Notes: generated by a model not told the origin, from the sequence alone. DNA of 61,611 bases from Bacteroidales bacterium (GCA_017548125.1 JAFYNK010000093.1:1-61611); one strand, 5' to 3'; shown: positions 46,016 to 57,735, numbered from the stretch's first letter. Program-made: numbers and translations.

Positions 46016-46282
46016 TCATTTTTTATTTCCGGCATGGCCTCTGAAGATACGTGTTGGAGCAAATTCTCCTAACTTATGACCTACCATGTTTTCTGTTACG
46101 TAAACAGGGATGAATTTATTACCGTTATGTACAGCTATAGTTTGACCAACGAAATCTGGTGAAATCATTGAAGCTCTAGACCAGGTCTTAATGACGGTCT
46201 TCTTACCTGTTTCAACATTATCCAAAACTCTTTTTTCGAGTTTATAGTGGATATATGGTCCTTTTTTAAGTGAGCGACTCAT
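46016..46282 (-). CDS. rpsS: 30S ribosomal protein S19
   Basis: The 88-residue product begins [20 protein letters not shown] and has [20 protein letters not shown], both S19 signatures. It acts in the head of the small subunit with S13. It lies between rplB and rplV. Confidence 0.98.
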   Translation of the reverse strand: MSRSLKKGPYIHYKLEKRVLDNVETGKKTVIKTWSRASMISPDFVGQTIAVHNGNKFIPVYVTENMVGHKLGEFAPTRIFRGHAGNKK

Positions 46283-46305
46283 TTCTTTAATTTTTTACCT
46301 GGTTA

Positions 46306-47130
<825 letters not shown>

Positions 47131-47132
47131 CT

Positions 47133-47423
47133 TTAAATATTGCTAAAAAAGTCAATAGTTTCACCTTTTGCTAAAGTCACGATTGCTTTCTTGAAAGCAT
47201 CTCTTCTACCGCTGATAACGCCAGTTTTTGTATAACGTGACTTAAGCTTTCCTTCATAATTAATAGTGTTGACTGATTCCACTTGAACACCGTAAAGGTC
47301 TTGGACAGCCTGTTTGATTTGCAGTTTATTTGCACGTTTGTCAACAATAAATGCATAGCGATTAAATTTTTCAGTAATCGCGGTCATCTTCTCTGTTATT
47401 ACAGGTTTCTTAATGATAATCAT
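47133..47423 (-). CDS. rplW: 50S ribosomal protein L23
   Basis: The 96-residue product starts [20 protein letters not shown] and has [20 protein letters not shown], the L23 core. It is the tunnel-exit docking site for trigger factor and SRP. It lies between rplD and rplB. Confidence 0.97.
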   Translation of the reverse strand: MIIIKKPVITEKMTAITEKFNRYAFIVDKRANKLQIKQAVQDLYGVQVESVNTINYEGKLKSRYTKTGVISGRRDAFKKAIVTLAKGETIDFFSNI

Positions 47424-47445
47424 CGTTTTTAATTTTTAAGGTTAA

Positions 47446-48072
47446 TTATCCAAGAATTTCTTCAATTTGTGGTAATGAGCTTTCCAAGATGAAAATTTTC
47501 TTGGCATTGAGAATATCATAAGTGTTGAGGTTACGAGCAAGTGTGACTTGAGTGCGTTGAATGTTTCTTGCTGACATAACTACATTAGTATCTGTAGCTG
47601 GGAATACAAACAAGTTCTTGCCACCATTCACTTTGAGGTTATTCAAAACTTCAACCATCTTCTTAGTTTTGATGCTATCAAAGGTGAAGTCTTCTAATAT
47701 AGCAATCTCTGCATCTCTCATTTTGTATGTCAATGCTGATCTACGGGCGAGAAGTCTAACTTTTTTATTTAACTTAAAGCCATAGTCACGTGGTTGTGGT
47801 CCAAATACACGGCCACCGCCTCTTAATACTGGTGAGTTGATATCACCACGACGTGCACCACCTGTTCCTTTTTGACGGATCAACTTACGTGTACTACCAG
47901 CAATTTCACTACGTGTTTTTGCTTTATGTGTACCTTGACGTTGATTAGCTCTGATCAAATTAACATCTAAATAAATGCAATGATCATTTGGCTCTATTCC
48001 GTAGATATTTTCGTTCAACTGAACTTTGCGTCCTGTTGATTCACCGGTTACCTTTAAAACTTCTAACTCCAT
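47446..48072 (-). CDS. rplD: 50S ribosomal protein L4
   Basis: The 208-residue product has [20 protein letters not shown] and the tunnel loop [20 protein letters not shown]. In E. coli L4 represses the S10 operon; no matching leader structure is evident here. Its ATG overlaps the end of rplC by 10 nt, suggesting translational coupling. Confidence 0.97.
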   Translation of the reverse strand: MELEVLKVTGESTGRKVQLNENIYGIEPNDHCIYLDVNLIRANQRQGTHKAKTRSEIAGSTRKLIRQKGTGGARRGDINSPVLRGGGRVFGPQPRDYGFKLNKKVRLLARRSALTYKMRDAEIAILEDFTFDSIKTKKMVEVLNNLKVNGGKNLFVFPATDTNVVMSARNIQRTQVTLARNLNTYDILNAKKIFILESSLPQIEEILG

Positions 48073-48692
48073 CTTTCTATTTTTAAATATCCGTTTTTAG
48101 ATCCCGGTACTGAACCTTTCACAACTAACAAATTCTTCTCGGGAACGACTTTCATGATTTGAAGGTTAATAGCCTTCACTGTACGGTTACCCATGTGGCC
48201 ACCCATTCTTAAACCTTTGAATACTCTTGAAGGGTAAGCACAAGCACCGATTGAACCCGGTTTTCTCATACGGTTATGTTGACCGTGAGTCGATTGTCCA
48301 ACGCCAGCAAAATTGTGACGTTTCACTACACCTTGGAAGCCCTTACCTTTGCTGATACCTGTTACGTCAACAAATTCGCCTTCCATAAATACATCGACGG
48401 TAACTGTTTCACCGAGTTGTTTTCTATGACCCTCTTCGAAACGTGAAAATTCGCGAACTATCTTCTTTGGTGTTGTGCCAGCTTTTTCAAAATGTTTTTG
48501 TAAAGCTTTTGGTGTGTTTTTCACCTTTCTTTCATCAAACGCCATTTGGATAGCATCGTAACCGTCCTTTTCTTTTGTCTTAACTTGGGTGACTACGCAA
48601 GGACCTGCTTCAACGACTGTTACAGGAATGTTTCTTCCGCTTTCGTCGTAAATGCTGGTCATCCCAATCTTTTTTCCTAGTATTCCTGACAT
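48063..48692 (-). CDS. rplC: 50S ribosomal protein L3
   Basis: The 209-residue product starts [20 protein letters not shown] and includes [20 protein letters not shown] and [21 protein letters not shown]3 is an early assembly protein whose loop reaches the peptidyl transferase centre. It lies between rpsJ and rplD. Confidence 0.98.
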   Translation of the reverse strand: MSGILGKKIGMTSIYDESGRNIPVTVVEAGPCVVTQVKTKEKDGYDAIQMAFDERKVKNTPKALQKHFEKAGTTPKKIVREFSRFEEGHRKQLGETVTVDVFMEGEFVDVTGISKGKGFQGVVKRHNFAGVGQSTHGQHNRMRKPGSIGACAYPSRVFKGLRMGGHMGNRTVKAINLQIMKVVPEKNLLVVKGSVPGSKNGYLKIERWS

Positions 48693-48724
48693 GCTACGCT
48701 TTTAATTACTAGATAGTTTTACAA

Positions 48725-49030
48725 TTATAATTTAATTTCTACTTCTACACCGCTTGGTAATTCTAACTTCATCAAAGCATCGATAGTTTGTGATGTTGAG
48801 TTATAAATATCAAGCAAACGTTTGTATGATGATAACTCAAATTGTTCTCTCGATTTCTTGTGTACGAAGGTAGAACGCAAAACCGTGTAAATTTTCTTGT
48901 CTGTTGGTAACGGAATAGGACCGCTAACTACAGCACCAGTCAATTTGATGGTTTTCACGATCTTCTCAGCTGACTTGTCAACCAAGTTATGATCATGAGA
49001 TTTTAACTTAATTCTAATTCTTTGACTCAT
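48725..49030 (-). CDS. rpsJ: 30S ribosomal protein S10
   Basis: The 101-residue product begins [20 protein letters not shown] and has [20 protein letters not shown] and [17 protein letters not shown]. It acts in the small-subunit head and can also pair with NusB in antitermination. It follows fusA directly, with no tuf gene between, which is usual in Bacteroidota. Confidence 0.98.
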   Translation of the reverse strand: MSQRIRIKLKSHDHNLVDKSAEKIVKTIKLTGAVVSGPIPLPTDKKIYTVLRSTFVHKKSREQFELSSYKRLLDIYNSTSQTIDALMKLELPSGVEVEIKL

Positions 49031-49088
49031 AAGAATTTGTTGTTAATTTTTTATTTTTATTCTAATTTTTTCTGTCAATACTTCTTAA

Positions 49089-51209
49089 TTAAAAGAAGAA
49101 ATATGTTCCTTTTGCTTTCTTTACGACTACATCAGCCAAGTCGTCAGCTAATCTTGCATAGTGACTAAACTTCATGCTATAATTAGCTCTTCCTTGTGTC
49201 AACGTTCTTAATGTTGTGATATATCCAAACATTTCTGACAACGGTACATTTGCTCTAATGATTTGTTGAGAAATGCCAGCTTCTACTTCGCGTAAAATAG
49301 ATCTTCTTCTATTAAGATCGCCTGATACATCACCCATATATTCTGATGGCACTCTTACTTCAACATCCATTATCGGTTCCATAACAACTGACTTTGCTTT
49401 TACACCGGCAGCTTTGAAACCTAAGTGTGCTGCAACTTCAAATGATAAGGCATCGCTATCTACTGGATGTGTTGAACCATCATATAAACGTACTTTTACA
49501 GAATCCATTGGGAAGCCTGCTAAGACGCCATTTGACAACGCACTCTTGAAACCTTTTTCTGCTGCGAGAATATATTCACGCGGAATATTACCGCCTTTAA
49601 CATCGTTGATAAATTGTAATCCCACAACACCTTCATCTGCTGGACCAATTTCAAACTCGATATCAGCAAATTTACCTTTACCGCCAGTTTGCTTTTTATA
49701 AACCTCGCGATGAGTTACTATTTGTGTAAATGACTCTTTATAAGCCACCTGTGGACTACCAACATTTATTTCAACACCAAATTCTCTTTTCAGTCTGTCT
49801 ATGATAATATCAAGGTGCAACTCTCCCATACCTGCGATAATTGTTTGACCTGAATTTTCGTCTGTGGTGACTTGGAATGTAGGATCTTCTTCGGCAAGTT
49901 TATCTAAGGAAGCTGATAACTTGTCCATCTCTGCTTGAGTTTTAGGTTCAACTGCGATTTGAACTACTGGTTGTGGGAATGAGATAGACTCAAGCAATAA
50001 AGGCATGTCTTCGCTGGTCAGGGTGTCACCTGTTCTTATTGTTTTAAATCCGACTGCTGCAGCTATATCACCAGCTTCAATTACATCAAGCGGTGTTTGC
50101 TTATTAGCGTTCATTTGCATGATACGTGATATACGTTCTTTCTTTCCAGTGGTTGCATTAAGCACGTATGAACCAGATTTTAACGAACCTGAATAAACAC
50201 GGAAGAAAGCAAGACGACCAACATAAGGATCTGTAGCAATTTTGAAAGCAAGTGCGCAGAACGGTTCATTTACGTCCGCTTTGCGTATTTCTTCTTTTTC
50301 GGTCTTTGGATTAACGCCTACAACATCGTCAATATCATCTGGACTTGGAAGATAATTAATGATAGCGTCGAGTAAAAGCTGAACGCCTTTATTCTTGAAA
50401 GAAGCACCGCATAATACAGGACAAGCACGTCTTGAAATAGTAGCTTTTCTAATTTCTGCGACAAGTTCTTCTTCAGTGATAGAATCAGGGTCCATCATAA
50501 ATTTCTCGAACAATTCTTCATTATCCTCTGCAGCACCTTCCAATAACATATTACGGTAATCTGCTGCTATTTCTCTTAAATCTTCAGGTATTTCTACTTC
50601 TGAGACTTGCATTCCAAGTTCATCTTCCCATACGTAAGCTGTGTTTTTAACTAAGTCAATAACACCGATGAAACTATCTTCGCTTCCGATTGGAATTTGC
50701 AATGGTATTGGATTAGCGCCAAGGCGTTCTTTAATTTGTTCAACGACCTTAAAGAAGTCAGCACCACAGCGATCCATTTTGTTAATAAAACAGATATGTG
50801 GCACTTTGTATTTATCGGATTGATGCCATACAGTTTCTGATTGAGGTTCAACACCACCAACTGCGCAGAATAAAGCTACAGCTCCATCGAGAACTCTAAG
50901 AGAGCGTTCAACTTCGACCGTAAAATCAACGTGGCCGGGAGTATCGATAATATTAATTTTATAAGGTGTATCATTAACATTCCAGAAAACTGTAGTAGCT
51001 GCTGAGGTAATAGTGATACCGCGTTCTTGCTCTTGGACCATCCAGTCCATTGTAGCAGCACCGTCATGTACCTCTCCGATTCGACGACTACGGCCTGTAT
51101 AATACAATATACGCTCAGTTGTAGTGGTTTTTCCAGCATCAATATGTGCCATGATGCCTATATTACGAGTGAACGCGAGTTTTGATATATTATTTTGACC
51201 GTTTTTCAT
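49089..51209 (-). CDS. fusA: Translation elongation factor G
   Basis: The 706-residue GTPase has the P-loop [19 protein letters not shown], switch region [31 protein letters not shown] and the [10 protein letters not shown] base-recognition motif. It drives translocation on the ribosome using GTP. Domains II-V are complete, ending [15 protein letters not shown]. It lies in the str order rpsL-rpsG-fusA. Confidence 0.98.
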   Translation of the reverse strand: MKNGQNNISKLAFTRNIGIMAHIDAGKTTTTERILYYTGRSRRIGEVHDGAATMDWMVQEQERGITITSAATTVFWNVNDTPYKINIIDTPGHVDFTVEVERSLRVLDGAVALFCAVGGVEPQSETVWHQSDKYKVPHICFINKMDRCGADFFKVVEQIKERLGANPIPLQIPIGSEDSFIGVIDLVKNTAYVWEDELGMQVSEVEIPEDLREIAADYRNMLLEGAAEDNEELFEKFMMDPDSITEEELVAEIRKATISRRACPVLCGASFKNKGVQLLLDAIINYLPSPDDIDDVVGVNPKTEKEEIRKADVNEPFCALAFKIATDPYVGRLAFFRVYSGSLKSGSYVLNATTGKKERISRIMQMNANKQTPLDVIEAGDIAAAVGFKTIRTGDTLTSEDMPLLLESISFPQPVVQIAVEPKTQAEMDKLSASLDKLAEEDPTFQVTTDENSGQTIIAGMGELHLDIIIDRLKREFGVEINVGSPQVAYKESFTQIVTHREVYKKQTGGKGKFADIEFEIGPADEGVVGLQFINDVKGGNIPREYILAAEKGFKSALSNGVLAGFPMDSVKVRLYDGSTHPVDSDALSFEVAAHLGFKAAGVKAKSVVMEPIMDVEVRVPSEYMGDVSGDLNRRRSILREVEAGISQQIIRANVPLSEMFGYITTLRTLTQGRANYSMKFSHYARLADDLADVVVKKAKGTYFFF

Positions 51210-51231
51210 CTTTATTTACACCTTTAATATA

Positions 51232-51699
51232 TTAGAATCTGAAGTGTGAGAAGGCTTTATTAGCGTCAGCCATTCTGTGGATTTCTTCTTTTTTCTTGAA
51301 AGCTGCACCTTCTTCTTTGTAAGCTTGCATGATTTCACCAGCTAATCTTTCGCCCATTGATTTTTCATGGCGTTTACGAGCATAACCGATGAGGTTTTTC
51401 ATACCGATACTTTGTTTACGAGAAGGACGAATCTCTGAAGGAATTTGGAAAGTTGCACCACCAATACGACGGCTTCTTACCTCAACCTGTGGAGTTACAT
51501 TTTCTAAAGCTTTCTTCCAAACACTGATAGGGTCTTCGTTTAATTTGTTACCTACGATATCCATAGCATTATAGAAAATTTCGTAAGCAAGATTTTTCTT
51601 ACCCTTCAACATGATGTTGTTAACGAATTTTGTTACCAATACATCACCGTATTTTGGATCTGGAAGGATGATTCTTTTCTTTGGTTTAGCTTTTCTCAT
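51232..51699 (-). CDS. rpsG: 30S ribosomal protein S7
   Basis: The 155-residue product has [20 protein letters not shown] and [20 protein letters not shown] and ends [10 protein letters not shown]7 starts assembly of the small-subunit head. It lies 33 nt after rpsL and 22 nt before fusA. Confidence 0.98.
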   Translation of the reverse strand: MRKAKPKKRIILPDPKYGDVLVTKFVNNIMLKGKKNLAYEIFYNAMDIVGNKLNEDPISVWKKALENVTPQVEVRSRRIGGATFQIPSEIRPSRKQSIGMKNLIGYARKRHEKSMGERLAGEIMQAYKEEGAAFKKKEEIHRMADANKAFSHFRF

Positions 51700-51732
51700 G
51701 TTCTAATTTCTAAACTGTTTACCGTTTAACAA

Positions 51733-52125
51733 TTATTTCTTCTTAGCGGCTTGTTTCTTAGGACGTTTAGCGCCGTATTTTGATCTACGTTGTGCACGAC
51801 CATCAACACCTGCAGTATCCAAAGCACCACGGATGATATGATAACGTACACCTGGAAGATCCTTAACACGACCACCTCTAATCATCACGATAGAGTGTTC
51901 CTGCAAGTTATGACCTTCACCTGGAATATAGGCATTAACTTCTTTTTGGTTGGTCAAACGAACCCTAGCAACTTTACGCATAGCTGAATTAGGCTTCTTA
52001 GGTGTTGTTGTGTAAACACGAACACAAACACCACGGCGTTGTGGGCACGAATCCAAGGCAGGAGATTTACTCTTGTCTTCCAATTTTTGACGTCCCTTGC
52101 GGACTAATTGTTGAATCGTTGGCAT
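51733..52125 (-). CDS. rpsL: 30S ribosomal protein S12
   Basis: The 130-residue product starts [20 protein letters not shown] and has [20 protein letters not shown] and [20 protein letters not shown]. The two decoding-centre lysine regions linked to streptomycin response carry the wild-type residues. It is the first gene of the whole ribosomal block, preceded by a leader of about 250 nt. Confidence 0.98.
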   Translation of the reverse strand: MPTIQQLVRKGRQKLEDKSKSPALDSCPQRRGVCVRVYTTTPKKPNSAMRKVARVRLTNQKEVNAYIPGEGHNLQEHSIVMIRGGRVKDLPGVRYHIIRGALDTAGVDGRAQRRSKYGAKRPKKQAAKKK

Positions 52126-52380
52126 TTCTTTTTCTTTAAATTACTAATTTTTATCCATTCAATAGGAAAAATTCCTTTTATTTTCTCTCAAATAGCCAAA
52201 AATTTCACTCTTTAAACAACATAGTTTCGGGAGTTACAGCCACGACAGTGACTTATTTTGCTAAACCCACTGTAAGCCCATAGAACTGATTTTTAATTAC
52301 TTACAATGTAGAAACCTCTAACGTTTAACTTATCAGGTCCCTTAACTATCTCATTCACAAAGTTATTCTTTCTAACTTTT
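52126..52380 (-). promoter_or_regulatory. Long 5' leader of the ribosomal block
   Basis: About 250 nt separate the promoter box at 52389 from the rpsL ATG. The leader holds a 6-bp hairpin (ACAGTG 52245-52250 with CACTGT 52268-52273) and a short GTG-initiated frame of 21 codons (52357 to 52293, ending GFYIVSN). It could carry an autoregulatory element for a ribosomal protein. I recognise no known family. Confidence 0.4.
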
Positions 52381-52388
52381 TCCGTGTG

Positions 52389-52396
52389 CAAAGATA
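52389..52396 (-). promoter_or_regulatory. -7 box of the str-S10-spc-alpha block
   Basis: On the minus strand TATCTTTG followed by CA is an exact TAnnTTTG match, with TTG triplets in the usual upstream range. It is the only clear promoter for the 31 ribosomal-block genes. Confidence 0.7.
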
Positions 52397-52588
52397 CAAC
52401 TTTTTCTTTAATTACCAACACTTTGTGTATATTTTTTTTCATTTTTTTATATTTTGTTTTTTTATCATTTATTTCATACATTTTTTCACAACAGCAAACA
52501 TATATATAATATGTAACATGGTTTGTAATTAGACATCAATCAAATAAAAAAAATAAAATATTTGGCTACTATTTACCTCTTATTTTAT

Positions 52589-52596
52589 TAAATTTG
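52589..52596 (+). promoter_or_regulatory. -7 box for uvrD/pcrA
   Basis: TAAATTTG followed by CA matches TAnnTTTG and lies 19 nt before the GTG start. The interval 52440-52588 is AT rich and shows nothing else. Confidence 0.6.
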
Positions 52597-52615
52597 CAAA
52601 CAAATATTATTCACA

Positions 52616-54952
52616 GTGACAGATATTCTAAACGGTTTAAATGACCCTCAAAGAGAAGCAGTTACAACTATTGAGGGGCCTGTTATGGTTATAGCCGGTG
52701 CTGGTTCGGGAAAAACAAAAGCCCTTACCCACCGCATTGCATATATGATACAAGAAGGAGTAAATCCATTTTCAATAATGGCACTTACCTTTACCAACAA
52801 AGCTGCTAAGGAAATGAAAGATCGTATAATGAAGCTCGTCAATCCACATGCTGCTCGCAATGTATGGATGGGAACATTCCACTCGATCTTCGCACGCATT
52901 CTCAGAATAGAGGCACAACACCTTGGTTTCACACCTGACTTCACTATTTATGATACAGACGACTCCAAGCAATTAATAAATTCTATTTTAAAGGAAAGAG
53001 AATTAGACACAAAAGCATATCCTGCCAAACACATTCTTCACAGAATATCAATGGCGAAATCAGCCTTATATACAGCAGAAGATTATTGCAACAATTTCGA
53101 AATACAGCAACAAGACATCAGAGCAAACAAACCATTAATAGGTGAAATCTTCAAAAGTTATAACGCCAGATTACAACGCGCCAATGCAATGGACTTCGAC
53201 GATATATTATTTTATACTAATGTATTGCTTCGAGATTTTCCTGAAATTTTATATAAATACCAAAATCGTTTCGAATATATTTTGGTTGACGAGTATCAAG
53301 ACACGAATTATGCGCAGTATCTTATAATAAGGAGAATTGCAGCTATGCGCGAAAATATATGTGTTGTAGGAGATGATGCACAAAGCATTTACGGTTTCCG
53401 CGGTGCAAATATCCAGAACATTTTAAATTTCAAAACAGACTATCCTGGACAGAGACTGATTCGATTAGAACAGAATTACCGTTCAACAAAAACGATTGTT
53501 AACGCTGCCAATAGTGTAATCGACCATAACAAAGATCAAATTAAGAAAAAAGTTTGGTCTGATAATGAAGAAGGCGATTTAATAACAATTTTACGTGCCA
53601 CATCTGACGGCGAAGAAGGAACTCTTGTTGCCAATTCAATTTTTGGATACAAGATGTCACAACAACTCAACAATAAAGATTTCGCCATCTTATACAGAAC
53701 GAACTCACAATCTCGTTCTTTAGAAGAAGCTCTTAGAAAACAAAATATACCTTATAAAATATATGGCGGACTTTCATTTTACGACAGAAAGGAAGTCAAG
53801 GACCTCCTCGCCTATTTCCGTGTAGTCATAAACCCACATGATGAGCAAGCCTTGCTTCGTATCATCAACTATCCTGCAAGAGGTATTGGAAAAACCACGA
53901 TTGAACGTTTGATGGTTGTAGCAAACGATCGTCAAACTGGAATTTGGGATGTAATTGCTAATGACAACGAGCCAATGCCACAAGATTTCAACAGCGGTAC
54001 TGTTGGAAAGTTACGTAACTTTGCAACAATGATTAAGAGTTTTCAAACTCTTTTAAACAAGCAAAATGCGATAGAATTAGCAAAACATATTTGCAACACC
54101 ATCGGCATCATAAAAGATTTAAAAGAAGACGACACACCAGAAGGAGCTGCACGCGTTGAAAACGTAGAGGAACTTCTCAATGCCATCATGGAATTTTCAG
54201 ACAAACAAGTTGATGAAATTACTGGCGAACAAAATGAAGTCACTCTCAACAAATTCATGGAAGACGTCGCACTTCTCAGCGATCAAGACAAAAAAGACGA
54301 TGAAAATGCCGATTATGTAACCTTAATGACAATTCACAGCGCGAAGGGATTGGAGTTCCCATACGTTTATATTGTAGGTCTTGAAGAAAATCTTTTTCCA
54401 GGAATACAGTCATTAAGCACTAGAGAAGAATTAGAAGAAGAGCGACGTTTATTCTATGTCGCATTAACACGTGCAGAAAAGAAACTGGTTTTAAGTTACG
54501 CAGAGAGCCGCTACCGTTGGGGCAACATGACTTTAAGCGAACCGTCACGGTTCATTGACGAGATTGATGAAACATTGATAGAAAGGACAAAAAAAGCATC
54601 ATTTAGAGGAACTTCAAGCTTTAATGAAGGAATCAATTTCAGCAATCCATTTTCAAAAAATTTTCAATCAACAAGAGAATTTCAGAAAAAAAGCAATGCT
54701 ACATCTAATGCTCCAGTTACACCTTATATTAATAAGGCTACAACAAATACACAAAACAACTCATCAGAATTCACATCAGCATCACCAGATGAAATCATTG
54801 AAGGTATAAGAGTTCTGCATCAAAAATTCGGACAAGGCACAGTTGATAAAGTTGAAGGCGTTGGTCCAAACAAAAAAGCTATAGTTATTTTCGATGAATG
54901 CGGAAGTAAACAATTAATGCTTAAATTTGCAAAATTGAATATTTTAAAATAA
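52616..54952 (+). CDS. pcrA: UvrD/PcrA-type DNA helicase
   Basis: The 778-residue product starts with GTG. All SF1A motifs are present: IAGAGSGKTKALTHRIAYMI (Walker A near residue 28), LVDEYQDTNYAQY, GDDAQSIYGFRGANI, LEQNYRST, MTIHSAKGLEFPYVYIVGL and LFYVALTRAEKKLVLSYA. A flexible region of about 100 residues is followed by a C-terminal Tudor-like domain (GIRVLHQKFGQGTVDKVEG). It unwinds DNA in repair and replication-conflict resolution. It could be labelled uvrD or pcrA. Confidence 0.95.
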   Translation: MTDILNGLNDPQREAVTTIEGPVMVIAGAGSGKTKALTHRIAYMIQEGVNPFSIMALTFTNKAAKEMKDRIMKLVNPHAARNVWMGTFHSIFARILRIEAQHLGFTPDFTIYDTDDSKQLINSILKERELDTKAYPAKHILHRISMAKSALYTAEDYCNNFEIQQQDIRANKPLIGEIFKSYNARLQRANAMDFDDILFYTNVLLRDFPEILYKYQNRFEYILVDEYQDTNYAQYLIIRRIAAMRENICVVGDDAQSIYGFRGANIQNILNFKTDYPGQRLIRLEQNYRSTKTIVNAANSVIDHNKDQIKKKVWSDNEEGDLITILRATSDGEEGTLVANSIFGYKMSQQLNNKDFAILYRTNSQSRSLEEALRKQNIPYKIYGGLSFYDRKEVKDLLAYFRVVINPHDEQALLRIINYPARGIGKTTIERLMVVANDRQTGIWDVIANDNEPMPQDFNSGTVGKLRNFATMIKSFQTLLNKQNAIELAKHICNTIGIIKDLKEDDTPEGAARVENVEELLNAIMEFSDKQVDEITGEQNEVTLNKFMEDVALLSDQDKKDDENADYVTLMTIHSAKGLEFPYVYIVGLEENLFPGIQSLSTREELEEERRLFYVALTRAEKKLVLSYAESRYRWGNMTLSEPSRFIDEIDETLIERTKKASFRGTSSFNEGINFSNPFSKNFQSTREFQKKSNATSNAPVTPYINKATTNTQNNSSEFTSASPDEIIEGIRVLHQKFGQGTVDKVEGVGPNKKAIVIFDECGSKQLMLKFAKLNILK

Positions 54953-55000
54953 AAACATTTTATCTACATTTTACGTTACTATTTTTACAATACAAAACTA

Positions 55001-55669
55001 ATGGATAAAGAAGGCTTAAAATACAACACTGAACGTGAAAAATTAATTATCTCTGAATACGGACGTAACATTCAGATAATGATAAAACATCTTCTAGAAA
55101 TAGAAGATAGAGAAAAAAGGACAGAAGCTGCGCATTTCATTGTTAGCGTCATGGCACAGATGAATCCTCAAGTCAAGGAATCAAATGATTATATTCACAA
55201 ACTGTGGGATCATCTTTACATTATATCAGAATACAAATTGGATGTTGACGGACCTTTTGCCCCTCCACAACAAGAAGGTTTTGTTGCAAAGCCTGAACAT
55301 GTAGGCTATCAGAAAAGAGACATTAAACATGGACATTACGGACATTATGTAAAAGAATTTCTTAACAAAATCGATGAAATCGAAGATGGACCTAAGAAAG
55401 ATGCACTTTTACTTTCGATAGCCAACCAAATGAAGAGAGATTATCTTAACTGGAATCGTGAAACTGTTAATGATTTATTGATTCTTGATGATTTGTACAA
55501 ATTGTCTGGAGAAAAATTCGCCATGTCGATGGAAACAAAACTAACATCAACCAATGAGATTCTAAACAAAGTTCAGCCAATACAACCACAACAACTTCTT
55601 AAAAAGAAGAAAGTAAAGAAATTGCCGACAAAAAAGGCATCTAATCCAAACAGACCTAACAAGAAATAA
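55001..55669 (+). CDS. DUF4290 family protein
   Basis: The 222-residue soluble protein has LKYNTEREKLIISEYGRNIQ and the Trp-containing HKLWDHLYIISEYKLDVDGP, typical of DUF4290, a family limited to Bacteroidota. The last 30 residues are lysine rich. Its function is unknown. It lies 55 nt before murA; this neighbourhood is conserved in the phylum and suggests, without proof, a link to cell-wall growth. Confidence 0.88.
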   Translation: MDKEGLKYNTEREKLIISEYGRNIQIMIKHLLEIEDREKRTEAAHFIVSVMAQMNPQVKESNDYIHKLWDHLYIISEYKLDVDGPFAPPQQEGFVAKPEHVGYQKRDIKHGHYGHYVKEFLNKIDEIEDGPKKDALLLSIANQMKRDYLNWNRETVNDLLILDDLYKLSGEKFAMSMETKLTSTNEILNKVQPIQPQQLLKKKKVKKLPTKKASNPNRPNKK

Positions 55670-55724
55670 ACATAAAGTTGTCAACTCTTAGACATATTGA
55701 CAAACAATTATTTAGAGATATAAC

Positions 55725-57029
55725 ATGGGAAAATTCAAAATTGTTGGCGGTAATAAATTGCATGGAAGCATAATACCGCAAGGCGCCAAAAACGAAGCGA
55801 TGCAAGTTTTATGCGCATGTCTTTTAACAGAAGAAAAAGTAACCATTACCAATTTACCTGACATTTCAGACATAAACAATCTCATTGACATACTTGGAGA
55901 TATGGGTGTCAATGTCAACAGAATATCCCATGACACAGTTGAGCTTCAAGCAAAAGACATAGATTTTTCATACTTTGAATCCGATAAATTCACAGAGAAA
56001 GCCACTCGCCTACGCGGCAGCGTAATGATATTAGGGCCAATGTTGGCTCGTTTCGGCAGAGGCTTTTTGCCTAAGCCAGGTGGAGATAAGATTGGACGCC
56101 GTCGTCTTGACACACACATTATCGGACTTCAGAAATTAGGAGCCACATTTGAAGAAGCGAACAAATACCAAAAAGCAACGGCTCCAGAACACGGATTAAA
56201 AGGAACGTATATGCTTCTCAATGAAGCTTCTGTAACAGGAACCGCCAACATCATCATGGCAGCAGTCATGGCACAAGGCGAGACCACCATTTTCAACGCA
56301 GCATGCGAACCATACATCGTTCAATTATGCAGGATGCTCGTTTCTATGGGAGCAGAAATAAGCGGTATTGGCTCGAACCTATTAATTATAAAAGGTGTAA
56401 CAAAATTAAGCGGAACAACGCACCGTCTGCTCGCCGACATGATTGAAGTAGGCAGCTTTATCGGAATGGCAGCAATGACAGGTTCAGAGCTGACAATAAA
56501 AAATGCAGGAATCAAAGATCTCGGAATAATTCCGGATACATTCCGCAGTCTAGGAATCAAGATGGAATTTATTGATGACGACATTTACATACCTGCGCAA
56601 GAACACTATGAAGTAGAAACCTTTATCGACGGCAGCATTTTAACAATAGCCGACGCACCTTGGCCAGGATTCACGCCAGACTTAATTAGCATCATTTTAG
56701 TTGTTGCAACACAAGCTAAAGGAACCGTGCTAATACATCAGAAAATGTTTGAAAGCCGACTTTTCTTCGTCGATAAACTCATCGACATGGGTGCGCAGAT
56801 AATATTATGCGATCCACACAGAGCCAATGTGATTGGATTAGACCGCACACAACAACTTCATGCAGTAAACATGGCATCGCCTGACATCAGAGCTGGTGTA
56901 GCTCTTCTGATAGCTGCCATGTCAGCAAAGGGAACAAGCATAATAGAAAACATCGAACAAATAGACCGAGGATATCAAAACATTGACGGAAGACTTAGAG
57001 CTTTAGGCGTTGATATTGAAAGGTTATAA
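55725..57029 (+). CDS. murA: UDP-GlcNAc 1-carboxyvinyltransferase
   Basis: The 434-residue product has the substrate residues Lys22-Asn23 in IIPQGAKNEAMQ and the active loop PGGDKIGRRRLDTHI. Asp121 stands where most MurA have Cys (Cys115 in E. coli). From other bacteria, an Asp there keeps activity but blocks covalent attack by fosfomycin. The enzyme makes the first committed step of peptidoglycan synthesis. An inverted repeat TTGTCAA/TTGACAA (55678-55703) lies just upstream. Confidence 0.96.
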   Translation: MGKFKIVGGNKLHGSIIPQGAKNEAMQVLCACLLTEEKVTITNLPDISDINNLIDILGDMGVNVNRISHDTVELQAKDIDFSYFESDKFTEKATRLRGSVMILGPMLARFGRGFLPKPGGDKIGRRRLDTHIIGLQKLGATFEEANKYQKATAPEHGLKGTYMLLNEASVTGTANIIMAAVMAQGETTIFNAACEPYIVQLCRMLVSMGAEISGIGSNLLIIKGVTKLSGTTHRLLADMIEVGSFIGMAAMTGSELTIKNAGIKDLGIIPDTFRSLGIKMEFIDDDIYIPAQEHYEVETFIDGSILTIADAPWPGFTPDLISIILVVATQAKGTVLIHQKMFESRLFFVDKLIDMGAQIILCDPHRANVIGLDRTQQLHAVNMASPDIRAGVALLIAAMSAKGTSIIENIEQIDRGYQNIDGRLRALGVDIERL

Positions 57030-57065
57030 GGTTAGGTGTTTGTATTATATAATTCTTAACCAATC

Positions 57066-57078
57066 TGACATTTTGTCA
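57066..57078. promoter_or_regulatory. Palindrome TGACA-TTT-TGTCA upstream of grpE
   Basis: A perfect inverted repeat with a 3-nt spacer lies 84 nt before the grpE start. Its position before a chaperone operon suggests a regulator site or a heat-shock promoter element. The following 57090-57160 stretch also repeats the word TTGGCAAAT/CTGGCAAAT. Confidence 0.4.
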
Positions 57079-57161
57079 AACGTTTTTATCATTTAAAACT
57101 GGCAAATTATTTGATGAGGCCGGATTAAAATCCTATTTGGCAAATAATAATATTATATATC

Positions 57162-57722
57162 ATGGAAGAAAAAATGGAAGAAAAGAATGTTAACATCAAT
57201 GAAAATGAAGATGTTAATAAAAATGAAATTCATGAAGAATCAAAAGGCAAAAAATGCAAGAAGAATAAAAACGACAAGCAACTCGAAGAAATGAATGAAA
57301 AATATGACGAGTTGAATGACAAATATCTACGTTTATTCTCAGAATTTGACAACTATCGCAAGCGTACTGCCAAAGAAAAGATAGAATTATCAAAAACCGC
57401 AGCTGAAGGAATCATTGTTGACTTGCTTCCTATTTTAGACGATTTTGAACGTGCGCTTCAGACAATGGGAAACAAAGAAAACGATGCCAACTACGAAGGT
57501 GTCTTATTGATTTATAACAAATTAAAACGCACATTAGAGCAAAAAGGTCTCGAAGAAATAAACGCAAAAGACGCGACATTCGACACTGACGAACACGAAG
57601 CTCTTACAAACGTTCCTGTAACAGACGAAAGTCAAAAAGGAAAAGTTTTAGACGTAATTCAAAAAGGATACAAACTCAACGGTAAAGTCATTCGTTACGC
57701 ACGCGTTGTCGTTGGAGGTTAA
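57162..57722 (+). CDS. grpE: Nucleotide exchange factor GrpE
   Basis: The 186-residue product has a highly charged N-terminal coil (residues 1-60), then the long helix (KYLRLFSEFDNYRKRTAKEK). A C-terminal beta domain ends GKVIRYARVVVGG. GrpE releases ADP from DnaK. An internal ATG six codons in is also possible. It is 13 nt before dnaJ; dnaK is not nearby. Confidence 0.96.
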   Translation: MEEKMEEKNVNINENEDVNKNEIHEESKGKKCKKNKNDKQLEEMNEKYDELNDKYLRLFSEFDNYRKRTAKEKIELSKTAAEGIIVDLLPILDDFERALQTMGNKENDANYEGVLLIYNKLKRTLEQKGLEEINAKDATFDTDEHEALTNVPVTDESQKGKVLDVIQKGYKLNGKVIRYARVVVGG

Positions 57723-57735
57723 TTAGCAAAACACG

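Noticed and set aside
52293-52481. 62-codon minus-strand frame upstream of rpsL
   Set aside because: Its start lies upstream of the promoter box, which would fall inside the coding part. Only the last 21 codons could be translated from the leader, and that is noted separately.
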